DNA of 62,194 bases, taken from Methylobacter sp. (GTDB taxonomy: Bacteria; Pseudomonadota; Gammaproteobacteria; Methylococcales; Methylomonadaceae). Below the pieces are notes generated by a model. The model saw only the letters and a list, made by a program, of their open reading frames with translations, was not told the origin of the DNA and ran no database searches. The DNA is taken from the NCBI GenBank assembly GCA_023229605.1, contig JALNYY010000009.1, positions 1-62,194 on the forward strand. Reading direction: 5' to 3'. A program made the position numbers and the translations under genes. Shown here one piece after another: positions 40,964 to 54,372 of the stretch; position 1 is the first letter of the stretch; each line of letters opens with the position of its first letter.

Positions 40964-41752
40964 TTAATCCACCCGCTCGACTTTAACTAAAATATGCATC
41001 TGGTTTTTGTCAATTTGGCGTGTATTAACAAGTGCGCTGTTTGAATTACTGTTGCTGCTGTTATCAGCTCCCCCGAGTTCCACCCATTCACCAAGCTTAA
41101 CCCTGAATGTTGATTGTGCATTATGGGTCTCGATTTGCCACCGGCCGTTCATTTTGTCCGACCAGGGCGACACGCTAAGAATGACCTGTTGTCCGACCAA
41201 TCGGGGTATTACCGCAAAACCGGTTGTCGCTTCGATAAATTGAGTCGTCGTAGGGTAACCGTAACCTGAAAAATTTTGTTTTGGATAAGTGTTGCCTATT
41301 TTGATGAGAGCAGGGGCGCCTTCTAATGTTCTAAGGGTCTGGGTGCTTTCATCTGCGCCCTTATTTTGAGTCTGATATAAATCAACGCTTATTTTGCCAC
41401 TCGATTTTGATGGATTATTAACAGGAACATCCAGTTTAACACCGGCTGCCGCGTTAAGTTCATCGGCGGTAGCATGCCTGCTTTGAATGACCGTGATGAG
41501 CAGATTGCTTTGGCGTACATCCAGTTGTTTGACGAGGTCCTTGATTTCAGCCAGCCGGTCAGGCGTAGTCTTGACCAGCAGGTTGGAACCGTTGTCAACA
41601 AACTGGGCGGCATTTCCAAGTAACGGCGCCAACAACGGCACAATCTCGAACGCCGGCCGATTGGTTAAGGGAATCACTTCAATAATTGTATCTGCGGCCA
41701 AGGCGCTGTTGCCTAGCAGCGTTATGAAAATCAATGCTAAAAGTTTTTTCAA
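40964..41752 (-). CDS. Exported protein with secretin N-terminal (NolW-like) domains, no pore domain
   Basis: 262 residues with a signal peptide (MKKLLALIFITLLGNSALAAD). The first domain, IIEVIPLTNRPAFEIVPLLAPLL, GSNLLVKTTPDRLAEIKDLVKQLDV, is a secretin N1-type ring-building motif. The second half (ALIKIGNTYPK, QVILSVSPWSD, WVELGG) resembles the beta-rich part that precedes or starts a secretin barrel, but the C-terminal pore and S domain are missing; full secretins exceed 400 residues. It stands alone, without other type II secretion, type IV pilus or competence genes. It may be an accessory periplasmic ring protein; the role is unknown. Confidence 0.75.
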   Translation of the reverse strand: MKKLLALIFITLLGNSALAADTIIEVIPLTNRPAFEIVPLLAPLLGNAAQFVDNGSNLLVKTTPDRLAEIKDLVKQLDVRQSNLLITVIQSRHATADELNAAAGVKLDVPVNNPSKSSGKISVDLYQTQNKGADESTQTLRTLEGAPALIKIGNTYPKQNFSGYGYPTTTQFIEATTGFAVIPRLVGQQVILSVSPWSDKMNGRWQIETHNAQSTFRVKLGEWVELGGADNSSNSNSNSALVNTRQIDKNQMHILVKVERVD

Positions 41753-41844
41753 GGTGAAGCTCCGGTACAGTTAACCATTAATCGCTATGGTATAACGTTG
41801 CGTGCTCATTTGAAATTCTTTTTCCCTGTGTCATTGCGTCCGTC

Positions 41845-42003
41845 GCAGCCGATCGATTACATCGAAAAAAACAGCCGTGAGGGAAAAATTAACGCCAGTC
41901 GTCCACTCTGTGTTGGAGCCATTCAGCTCCGGGACTGGCATTGAGTTTTTCCACATACTTATGAGGAACGGTTGATGAATAAACCGCAACTGATCGAGAC
42001 TGG
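41845..42003 (+). repeat. Direct repeat, copy 1: leader and first codons of cysC
   Basis: About 155 bases homologous to 42852-43010. Matching landmarks in order: GCCGATCGATTA, ACAGC..TGAGG, AGTCGTC, TTGGAGCC-CAGCTCC, ACTGGCATTGAGTTTTT, CCACATACTT, GGAACG, ATGAAT and CTGATCGA. The homology runs from the upstream region through the first seven or so codons of each gene. By eye similarity is roughly 75-80 percent, higher in the central 65 bases. Confidence 0.85.
41894..41950 (+). promoter_or_regulatory. Structured, terminator-like leader of cysC
   Basis: Two nested stems: outer GCCAGTC (41894-41900) with GACTGGC (41933-41939), inner GGAGC (41915-41919) with GCTCC (41926-41930), followed by TTTTT at 41946-41950. 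The T run ends 24 bases before the cysC ATG, and the SD (AGGA, 41964) comes after it. The second copy keeps both stems, with a G-T pair replacing one C-G. Attenuation or a cis-acting RNA is inferred, not shown. Confidence 0.5.
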
Positions 42004-42739
42004 CGAGCATTTGAAGTTACGATTGAATGACATCGAATTGGACAACGGCGCGGATGAAAACCGCAATGTTGAAAAAACAGAAAGAAGCTTGCTGATGTCA
42101 ACAGGCCTGAGTGCACAGCTGCCTATTTCAACCAATGTCGTTTGGCATCACGCCACCGTTACCCGCGCCCGGCGCGAGGCTTTAAACGGCCATCGCGGCG
42201 CTATCTTATGGTTCACCGGATTATCCGGATCGGGCAAGTCCACACTGGCGCATGCCGTCGAAGAAACGCTGCACCATCGAGGCTGTCGCACCTTCGTGCT
42301 GGATGGCGATAACGTCCGCCACGGTTTGTGCGGCGACTTGGGTTTTTCGGCTCAAGACCGCCAGGAAAACATTCGGCGTATCGGCGAAATGGCCAAGATT
42401 TTCATGGACGCCGGCATCATTGTGCTTACCGCCTTCATCTCCCCCTATTGTGCAGACCGTGAACGGGTGCGCGGCATAGTGGAACACGGCGACTTTATAG
42501 AAATCTATTGCGACACGCCTATCGAAATTTGCGAATTGCGCGATGTAAAAGGCCTGTACAAGAAAGCCCGGGCCGGACAATTAGAGGAATTCACCGGCAT
42601 CACCTCACCCTACGAGGCGCCTGAAAACTGTGAACTCACCGTGTATACAGGCACAGTGGAATTGGATGCCTGCGTGCAACAGGTTATCGATAAAATGATA
42701 CAGCGCGGCATTATCAGCACCTCAAATTCCAACTATTAA
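41975..42739 (+). CDS. cysC: Adenylyl-sulfate kinase with an unusual N-terminal extension
   Basis: 254 residues from the ATG at 41975, which has AGGA 7 bases upstream. Phosphorylates APS to PAPS, the sulfate donor for assimilation and sulfation. Kinase core intact: TGLSGSGKSTLA (P-loop), LDGDNVRHGLCGDLGFS, QENIRRIGE, LTAFISPY, DVKGLYKKARAG and FTGITSPYE. CysC normally begins close to VWHHATVTRARREAL; here 40 extra residues precede the internal ATG at 42095. The first of them (MNKPQLIETGEHL) resemble the start of the ankyrin gene downstream and belong to the duplicated leader. No other sulfate-assimilation gene is in view, and the NRPS cluster follows, so a PAPS supply for a sulfated product is conceivable but speculative. 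Confidence 0.93.
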   Translation: MNKPQLIETGEHLKLRLNDIELDNGADENRNVEKTERSLLMSTGLSAQLPISTNVVWHHATVTRARREALNGHRGAILWFTGLSGSGKSTLAHAVEETLHHRGCRTFVLDGDNVRHGLCGDLGFSAQDRQENIRRIGEMAKIFMDAGIIVLTAFISPYCADRERVRGIVEHGDFIEIYCDTPIEICELRDVKGLYKKARAGQLEEFTGITSPYEAPENCELTVYTGTVELDACVQQVIDKMIQRGIISTSNSNY

Positions 42740-42851
42740 AGCACTGCTTTCAGGGCTATGTATTTTACTCGCCTCGGCATCAAGTTAAACACTCCGGCAC
42801 TCTATTGAATATCGAGGAAAAGACGTTAAGGAGAGAGGGCAGAATAATCGT

Positions 42852-43010
42852 GTAGCCGTCGGATCGATTATGTCGGCCACAGCTATGAGGAAGAAATCAC
42901 AACTAGTCGTCTACCCTGTATTGGAGCCAATCAGCTCCGGACTGGCATTGAGTTTTTTCCACATACTTGAAGGAACGATTTATGAATGAACTACGGCTGA
43001 TCGAAACTGC
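42852..43010 (+). repeat. Direct repeat, copy 2: leader and first codons of the ankyrin gene
   Basis: Second copy of the repeat at 41845-42003, about 1007 bases downstream, so the two copies bracket cysC. It includes the leader hairpins, the SD and the first codons of the ankyrin-repeat gene. The bases between the end of cysC and this copy (42740-42851) show nothing else of note apart from a purine-rich stretch near 42831. Confidence 0.85.
42903..42958 (+). promoter_or_regulatory. Structured, terminator-like leader of the ankyrin gene
   Basis: Outer stem CTAGTC (42903-42908) with GACTGG (42940-42945, one T-G pair), inner stem GGAGC (42923-42927) with GCTCC (42934-42938), then TTTTTT at 42953-42958. 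It ends 23 bases before the ATG, as in the cysC copy. Conservation of stems, T run and distance to the start argues for a function. Confidence 0.5.
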
Positions 43011-43539
43011 GAAAGCGGGCGATGTAAATGGGGTGCAAGCTTTAATTGAAACTGGCGAAGATTTGGAGCAAAAAGACGATTACGGCTGGACGGCATTGAA
43101 TTGGGCAACCGGTCGCGGCAACTTGGCTGTTGTACGGCTTTTGCTCGAAGCCGGAGCCAATGCGGCCAATAGCGGCCGGGATCAGAGGACGCCTTATCAA
43201 ATCGCATTGGCGGCTGCTCAGGTGGAAATTGCAGCCCTGCTGCGACAAACGGAGCTAAACAGCGGAGAGAGTCCCGCCCGTCCTTATTGCAAGGCCTATC
43301 CAGTCAACGCGTTCGATAACAACCCGGCCGGTTGGCAGCCCCGGCAAATGCTGGCGGAAGACTCCGTGGTTTACCTGCATCAGGATTTCAGCGTTACTGC
43401 ATCCATGTGGCACGGGGAGAGCGTTGTGTTTGACCGGATTTCCGACGCTTGGCAAAGTTATTGCCGGGATATGCTGGATTTCCATGTGCCGACCGATTTG
43501 GAACTTGCCGCAGATTATCGGCAATGCAGGCAGGAATAA
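42982..43539 (+). CDS. Ankyrin-repeat protein
   Basis: 185 residues from the ATG at 42982 (AGGA 7 bases upstream; an in-frame TTG at 42967 is less likely). Residues 1-95 form about three ankyrin repeats (IETAKAGDVNGVQALIETGE, DDYGWTALNWATGRGNLAVVRLLLEAGAN, RTPYQIALAAAQVEIAALL). The remaining 90 residues (AYPVNAFDNNPAGWQPRQML through the Cys near 160) form a separate domain I do not recognise. No signal peptide, so cytoplasmic. It lies 86 bases before the first NRPS gene on the same strand and may belong to that operon; a protein-binding role is all the repeats imply. Confidence 0.8.
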   Translation: MNELRLIETAKAGDVNGVQALIETGEDLEQKDDYGWTALNWATGRGNLAVVRLLLEAGANAANSGRDQRTPYQIALAAAQVEIAALLRQTELNSGESPARPYCKAYPVNAFDNNPAGWQPRQMLAEDSVVYLHQDFSVTASMWHGESVVFDRISDAWQSYCRDMLDFHVPTDLELAADYRQCRQE

Positions 43540-43625
43540 GCCTGTTTGAGCGACGGCAAAAAACGGGCTTATTCCGGCCTACGGTACTGCAATTCAACAG
43601 ACGATCTCATTCGGAGAGAGTAGAT

Positions 43626-49100
<5,475 letters not shown>

Positions 49101-49153
49101 ACGGTATGTATAAATGGCCGACCAGATAATTGCAATGATTGGAGAAAAACAGC

Positions 49154-50711
49154 ATGAACGATAAAACCCTGTACCGTCTCGCCGACTCGACAGCGGTGGA
49201 GGCACTGGTCGATAACTGGGTGGCTTGGCCTCACACCTTTTCGCCGGTGCCTTACAGTCTGCACATGCTGAATTATCAGAAGAAAAACCTGGGTTCGTAT
49301 CTGCAAAATCCCGTTTGTCAATATTCCGGTCGAGCGGACGGCGGAAATCGAACAAATGCTGGAACGTATGGACAGCGAACACGGCGGCAACCTGCAAATG
49401 GCTCAGGATTTGATCGATTTCCAGAATCTGCTGGATCGGGAAGCCGCGGGGCAAAGCCTGGAACCGTATTACACGATGCTGCCGGAGTCGTTGCGCGGTT
49501 ATGTCGAATTGCTGTACGGCTACAACAACTGGCCTATCGTGCGTTGCATCGAAAGCTTGTTTTACAAAAGCCCGCATTACAAAAATCATCTGCAATCGCT
49601 GCGTCTGTTTACCCAGACTCATGATCGCGCCCGGCCTTATTACATGAGTACGCCGCGCCTGCCGGAAGAGGACAGCATCGAATGGCCTATGCCGTTTGCC
49701 CAAGCAAAAATCGACGAATTGTTCAAGCTTGACAGTGAACCGCAGCCTTTGGCCTATATACGTGAGGTGTTGGGGCTTGATGCCAGTGATGACAAAAAGC
49801 TGATCAATCTGCTCACCGACCAACCGCCGCGCGCGGCCGAAGCCTGGCGGGGCCGTGGCGTGCGGGTTCGCTATCTCGGGCATGCCAGCGTATTGGTTGA
49901 ATATAACGGCGTTACGATTTTGATCGACCCGTTCATTGCGGTGCAGCCAAGCCAGGGCGGTATCGACCGTTATACCTTCCAGGACTTGCCGCCGCATATC
50001 GATTATGTGCTGATCACCCATGTCCATCACGATCACTACGTGTTCGAAACGCTGCTGCGCTTGCGCCACAAAATCGGCTGCCTGGTGGTGCCGAAAAGCT
50101 CGGGCATATTCTACGGCGACATTTCGATGAAACTGCTGGCCCGCGAACTGGGTTTTACCAATGTGATCGAAGTCGATCCGATGGATACGATCGCGTTTCC
50201 CGGCGGCGAAATCGTCGCGGCGCCGTTTCTCGGCGAACATAACGACCTGCCGTTTGCCAAAAGCGGCTACCTGATCAGCGCCGGGCAGCAGCGCATACTG
50301 TTCGCCGCCGATTCCAACTGCCTGGACAAGCGCATGTACGAAAATCTGTGTGCGGAGTACGGCCCCATCCAGACCGTATTTTTGGGCATGGAATGCATAG
50401 GCGCGCCGTTGTCCTGGGTGTACGGGCCGCTGTTGCCGAAATTGCCCGAGCACAAGCATTGCCAGTCGCGGCGCTCGAAAGGCAGCGATGCCGATGCGGC
50501 TATGAAGTTGCTGGATGCGGTGCAAACCGAGCGGGTTTATATCTATGCCATAGGCCGCGAACCGTGGCTGCAATATTTTATGGCTCTGGAGCCTGAAGAC
50601 GATGATGCCTACATCAAGGAAATCGGCAAAGTGCTGGAGGTTTGTCAACGCAAAGGCTATGCCGATGCGCGGCGGCTGTATGGTCGGGACGAGATTCATT
50701 TGGGCGATTGA
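49154..50711 (+). CDS. NRPS-cluster metallo-beta-lactamase-fold hydrolase, frameshifted
   Basis: The gene starts at the ATG at 49154 (GGAG 9 bases upstream) with MNDKTLYRLADSTAVEALVD and runs to LGSYLQNP. It then continues only in another frame as FVNIPVERTAEIEQMLERMD, to the stop at 50711. One base too many in CCC at 49310-49312 explains the break; with it removed the protein would be about 518 residues. The second part alone is open from 49356 (451 residues). The catalytic domain has YLGHASVLVEYNGVTILIDP and THVHHDHY (HxHxDH), a zinc or diiron hydrolase site, and late LFAADSNCLDKR. It sits between two synthetase genes, so it probably acts on the carrier-bound or released peptide. Real mutation versus sequencing error cannot be decided here. 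Confidence 0.82.
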
Positions 50712-50734
50712 TGATAGCGTTGATTGAGCAGGTT

Positions 50735-50894
50735 CTCGTTCCCACGCGTTCGCTCTCATTCCCACGCGTTGCGTGGGAATGCAGTCGAGGCGCGCTGCGC
50801 CGTGAGTCACGGCTAGTGTATAGGAATCGTACATGTGCGAATACGGGACGCAGCGCGTCCTGCAATACGTTCCCACGCAACGCGTGGGAACGAG
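50735..50894. repeat. 160-base palindromic repeat between the hydrolase and second synthetase genes
   Basis: The outer ends are a perfect 14-base inverted repeat, CTCGTTCCCACGCG at 50735-50748 with 50881-50894. Inside are further palindromes: ATTCCCACGC/GCGTGGGAAT around 50758-50780, and GGCGCGCTGCGCC / GGGACGCAGCGCGTCC. It fills almost the whole intergenic space. Its right end supplies GAGG, about 12 bases before the ATG of the next gene. Confidence 0.88.
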
Positions 50895-50907
50895 GGTAAA
50901 ACAAATC

Positions 50908-53900
50908 ATGACCGACACAACAATAGAGGGAAAGCAACAGCAAGCCAACCGCGCACAGCTGATTGCCAGACTCAGGAAAACCGACACACCGGCCGACGGC
51001 GTTATTGCTAAACGGAGCGGCGGCCAACCGGTACCGCTATCGTATTCGCAGGAGCGCTTGTGGATCATGTCGCAGTTGGAGCCGGACAATCCGATCTACA
51101 ACGTTGCCGGTGCCGTACAATTCGACGGCTTGCTGAACACGCAAGCCTTGCAGCATAGCCTGGATGAGGTGGTCAGACGCCATGAAATCCTGCATAGCCG
51201 GTTTACCGCGGAGGGCCAGCAGGTAGAGCCGGGCGGCGGATTGCCGCTGGTTTGTCTGGATCTTGCAGGTTTTCTCCAGGACCGGGCGATGGAATTGTTC
51301 CAACACTGCGCCGACGATTTTATCCGCCGTCCGTTCCGGCTTGCCGAACAGCCGCCGCTACGTGCGCTATTGGTTACGATCAATGAGCAGCGGCACATCC
51401 TGCTGTTGACGCTGCACCATATCGTTTCGGACCGCTGGTCGGTCGGCGTGTTGATGCAGGAAGTCGCCGCATTGTACGGCGCATACAGCCAGGGCAAGCC
51501 GCCGGCCTTGCCGGAGTTGCCGATTCAATACGGCGACTATTGCGTATGGCAACGCCAGCAGCAGCAAAAATGGGCCAAGCATCTGGAGTATTGGCGGCAG
51601 AAACTCACGGGCGCGCCGCCGTTGATGGAATTGCCGACCGACCGTCCGAGACCGCCGTCGCCCAGCTACCGTGGCGACATGCACAATTTCGAGTTTTCCG
51701 CCGAGCTGAGCCGTGCGCTGAAAGAGCTGGGCAAGCAATACAACGTCACACTGTTTATGGCGATGGCCGCCGCGTTCAACACGCTGCTGTACCGCTATAC
51801 CGGCAGCAAGGATATATGCATCGGTTATCCGGTGGCCGGGCGCGGCCAAAGCCAGACCGCCGCTTTGATAGGTTTTTTCGTCAACACGCTGGTATTGCGT
51901 TGCCGGTTGGAACCGGATCTGCCGTTCTCGGAGCTGTTGCTGCAACTGCGAGGGCAGGCCTTGCAGGATCAGGATCATCAAGGGCTGTCCTTCGGCCAAT
52001 TGCTGGAAGCGTTGAACCCGGTCCGCAATACCAGCCATGCGCCTTTGTTCCAGGTGATGCTGGCGGTGCAGAATGTGCCGATGCCGGATTTTAGGATGCA
52101 GGGTGCGTCGGCCGTGCCGCTAACCATGAACAACCGCATCGCCCAATTCGACCTGAGCCTGTTTGTCGATCAGCGCGACGGTAAGCTGCTGGGGACTTTC
52201 GAGTACAGTACCGATTTATTCGATGCTGAAACTATCGCAAGAATGGCCGGGCATCTGCAAATGTTGTTGGGAGGCGCGGTCGGCAGTCCCGAACTGTCGT
52301 TGAAACAATTGCCTTTGTTGCCTGAAGCGGAAATCAGGCAGTTGGTTGACGACTGGAGTGGCGTAGGGCGTGCCGCGCGCGCCTTGGTCGCGAAGGCGCG
52401 CGCGGCACGCCCTACAGATGGCTTATTAATTCACCGGCTTTTTGAAGCGCAGGCGCAAACAACGCCGGATAAAACGGCGCTGGCTTTCGCCGATCAACGT
52501 ATTAGTTACGGCGAACTTAACAGCCGTGCGGAACTATGGGCCGAACTCCTGTTGCAATTGGGAATCGGGCCTGAATGTCGGGTCGGTGTCTGTGCCGAGC
52601 GTTCCGTCGAACTGATTGTCGGCTTGCTGGCCGTGCTCAAGGCCGGGGCCGCCTATGTTCCGCTGGATCCGAGCTATCCCGAAGAGCGGCTGGAGTATAT
52701 GCTTCACGATGCCGGTATCGGCTTATTGCTGATCCAAAGCGCGTTGGTCGATAAGTTTAAGCATAGAGGCATCAAGATGCTTTGTCTGGATGGAGATTCA
52801 GCCCAAGGCCAAGCAACGCGCACGTCGCCTCGCCCGGTATCGCCGGGCAACACCGCCTATATCATCTATACCTCGGGTTCGACCGGGCAGCCTAAAGGCG
52901 TCGCAGTCAGCCATCGCAATTTGCTGCACTCGACATTAGTTAGGACGAATTATTACCGCGAACCGCTGGAATGTTTCCTGTTGTTGTCTTCGTTTGCGTT
53001 CGACAGCTCCGTCGCCGGGATATTCTGGACGCTAAGCCAGGGCGGATGTTTATGCCTGCCGCAGCAAGAGGATTTGACCGATCCAGCGGCTTTGGCCGGA
53101 TTGATTAATCAACACCGGGTCACTCATCTGCTGGCCCTGCCTTCGCTTTATGCGGCCATTATCAATGACAGGAACCTTGCTCAATTAAACACGCTGCAAG
53201 CGGTTATCGTCGCGGGTGAGGCCTGTTCGGGCGACATCGCCGCAGAGCATCACCGCAAGTTGCCGGCAGTCCAGTTTTACAACGAATACGGGCCTACCGA
53301 GGGCACGGTTTGGAGTAGCGTTTACCACAGCAAAAAAAACGATGCGAGTGCCATGCTGCCGATAGGCCGGGCCATCGATAACGTGCGGATTTATATTTTG
53401 GACCGGCAACTCCAGCCGGTGCCGATTGGCGTCAGCGGCGAGCTGTGCATAGGCGGCGTCGGTTTGGCACAAGGCTACTTGAACCAGCCTGCGCTGACGG
53501 CGGAAAAATTTATGCCCAATCCGTTCGGTGCGAATGGCGAGCGGCTCTACAAAACCGGCGATTTGGCGCGCTTTCGCGCCGATGGCGAAATTGAGTTTCT
53601 GGGCCGTATCGATAACCAGGTCAAGATGCGCGGTTACCGGATCGAGTTGGGCGAAATCGAAGAGCGTCTGCAACAGCATCCTGCCATTAAGGACGCCGCC
53701 GTTCTGGTAACAGAGGAAGCGTCCGGGAATAAAAGGCTGGTTGCCTATCTGGTTGCGCGGCAATTCGCCGTTATACCGGAATCCTCTGTTTTGCAGGCTT
53801 ATCTTAAACAAACGCTGCCGGATTATATGCTGCCGTCGAATTATGTAGGCTTGAACGAATTGCCGTTAATGCCCAATGGTAAACGGGATCGCTTGGCATT

Positions 53901-54267
53901 GCTGAACATCAAGCAACCGGCTTTGCCAACGAGGGAATTGAAACCGGCGTCGAATTGGATAGAGGCCGAGCTGGCCGGTATTTGGCGCGAAGTGTTGGGC
54001 CTTGAAGCTATCGGCGTCGCTGCGGATTTTTTCGAACAAGGCGGGCATTCGCTGGCGGCCATTCAGGTCAAGTCCCGTATTCAATGCATTTTCAATATCG
54101 ATGTTCCGGCAAAGATGCTGTTCGAGTCGCCGACCATCGAATTGCAGGCGGCCGAGATAGCCCGGCTGCAAATTCAACAGCACGATGACCGTTCTTTGGA
54201 TGAGCTGATAGCGGAACTCGAGCAGCTTTCAGACGCAGAAGCCAGTCGTTTGCTTATGAGCGAGTGA
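50908..54267 (+). CDS. Nonribosomal peptide synthetase module 2: C-A-PCP
   Basis: 1119 residues from the ATG at 50908; a longer frame from 50833 would translate the repeat element and is unlikely. The condensation domain (SYSQERLW, His170/171 and Asp175 in HHIVSDRW, an Arg in place of the usual Gly, LPTDRPRPP) is of the ordinary LCL kind. The adenylation domain (about 520-1000; YTSGSTGQPKGVAVSH, NEYGPTEGTVW, KMRGYRIELGE, NGKRDR) shows the same pocket residues, D-S-A-A-I-A-E-V-W, as module 1 and should add the same, unidentified, residue. PCP Ser1048 in GGHSLAAIQV. A 21-base-arm palindrome is translated in the C-A linker. The last 30 residues are acidic and may be a docking tail. Confidence 0.95.
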   Translation: MTDTTIEGKQQQANRAQLIARLRKTDTPADGVIAKRSGGQPVPLSYSQERLWIMSQLEPDNPIYNVAGAVQFDGLLNTQALQHSLDEVVRRHEILHSRFTAEGQQVEPGGGLPLVCLDLAGFLQDRAMELFQHCADDFIRRPFRLAEQPPLRALLVTINEQRHILLLTLHHIVSDRWSVGVLMQEVAALYGAYSQGKPPALPELPIQYGDYCVWQRQQQQKWAKHLEYWRQKLTGAPPLMELPTDRPRPPSPSYRGDMHNFEFSAELSRALKELGKQYNVTLFMAMAAAFNTLLYRYTGSKDICIGYPVAGRGQSQTAALIGFFVNTLVLRCRLEPDLPFSELLLQLRGQALQDQDHQGLSFGQLLEALNPVRNTSHAPLFQVMLAVQNVPMPDFRMQGASAVPLTMNNRIAQFDLSLFVDQRDGKLLGTFEYSTDLFDAETIARMAGHLQMLLGGAVGSPELSLKQLPLLPEAEIRQLVDDWSGVGRAARALVAKARAARPTDGLLIHRLFEAQAQTTPDKTALAFADQRISYGELNSRAELWAELLLQLGIGPECRVGVCAERSVELIVGLLAVLKAGAAYVPLDPSYPEERLEYMLHDAGIGLLLIQSALVDKFKHRGIKMLCLDGDSAQGQATRTSPRPVSPGNTAYIIYTSGSTGQPKGVAVSHRNLLHSTLVRTNYYREPLECFLLLSSFAFDSSVAGIFWTLSQGGCLCLPQQEDLTDPAALAGLINQHRVTHLLALPSLYAAIINDRNLAQLNTLQAVIVAGEACSGDIAAEHHRKLPAVQFYNEYGPTEGTVWSSVYHSKKNDASAMLPIGRAIDNVRIYILDRQLQPVPIGVSGELCIGGVGLAQGYLNQPALTAEKFMPNPFGANGERLYKTGDLARFRADGEIEFLGRIDNQVKMRGYRIELGEIEERLQQHPAIKDAAVLVTEEASGNKRLVAYLVARQFAVIPESSVLQAYLKQTLPDYMLPSNYVGLNELPLMPNGKRDRLALLNIKQPALPTRELKPASNWIEAELAGIWREVLGLEAIGVAADFFEQGGHSLAAIQVKSRIQCIFNIDVPAKMLFESPTIELQAAEIARLQIQQHDDRSLDELIAELEQLSDAEASRLLMSE
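52363..52415. repeat. Perfect palindrome translated in the C-A linker of module 2
   Basis: Two 21-base arms, 52363-52383 and 52395-52415, are exact reverse complements around an 11-base loop. They begin GTAGGGCGTGCCGCG and end CGGCACGCCCTAC. The stretch is read through as SGVGRAARALVAKARAARPT, where other modules have a short linker. GC content is far above the surroundings. Confidence 0.92.
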
Positions 54268-54372
54268 AAGTTTCGGCTTCCCGCTTAACCTCAGACTATC
54301 CCGCCTTAAGTTGGTAGCCAAAATTTCATAAAAGCCGATAAAAACCCATTTTGAAATCAGGATTTTTTAAAC

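Noticed and set aside
43449..43625. Earlier start of the first synthetase gene
   Set aside because: It would overlap the ankyrin gene and add residues without domain homology; the ATG at 43626 has a good SD and the FAAL domain begins shortly after it.
50833..50907. Earlier start of the second synthetase gene
   Set aside because: The added 25 codons are translated repeat sequence; the ATG at 50908 fits the usual N-terminus of a condensation domain.
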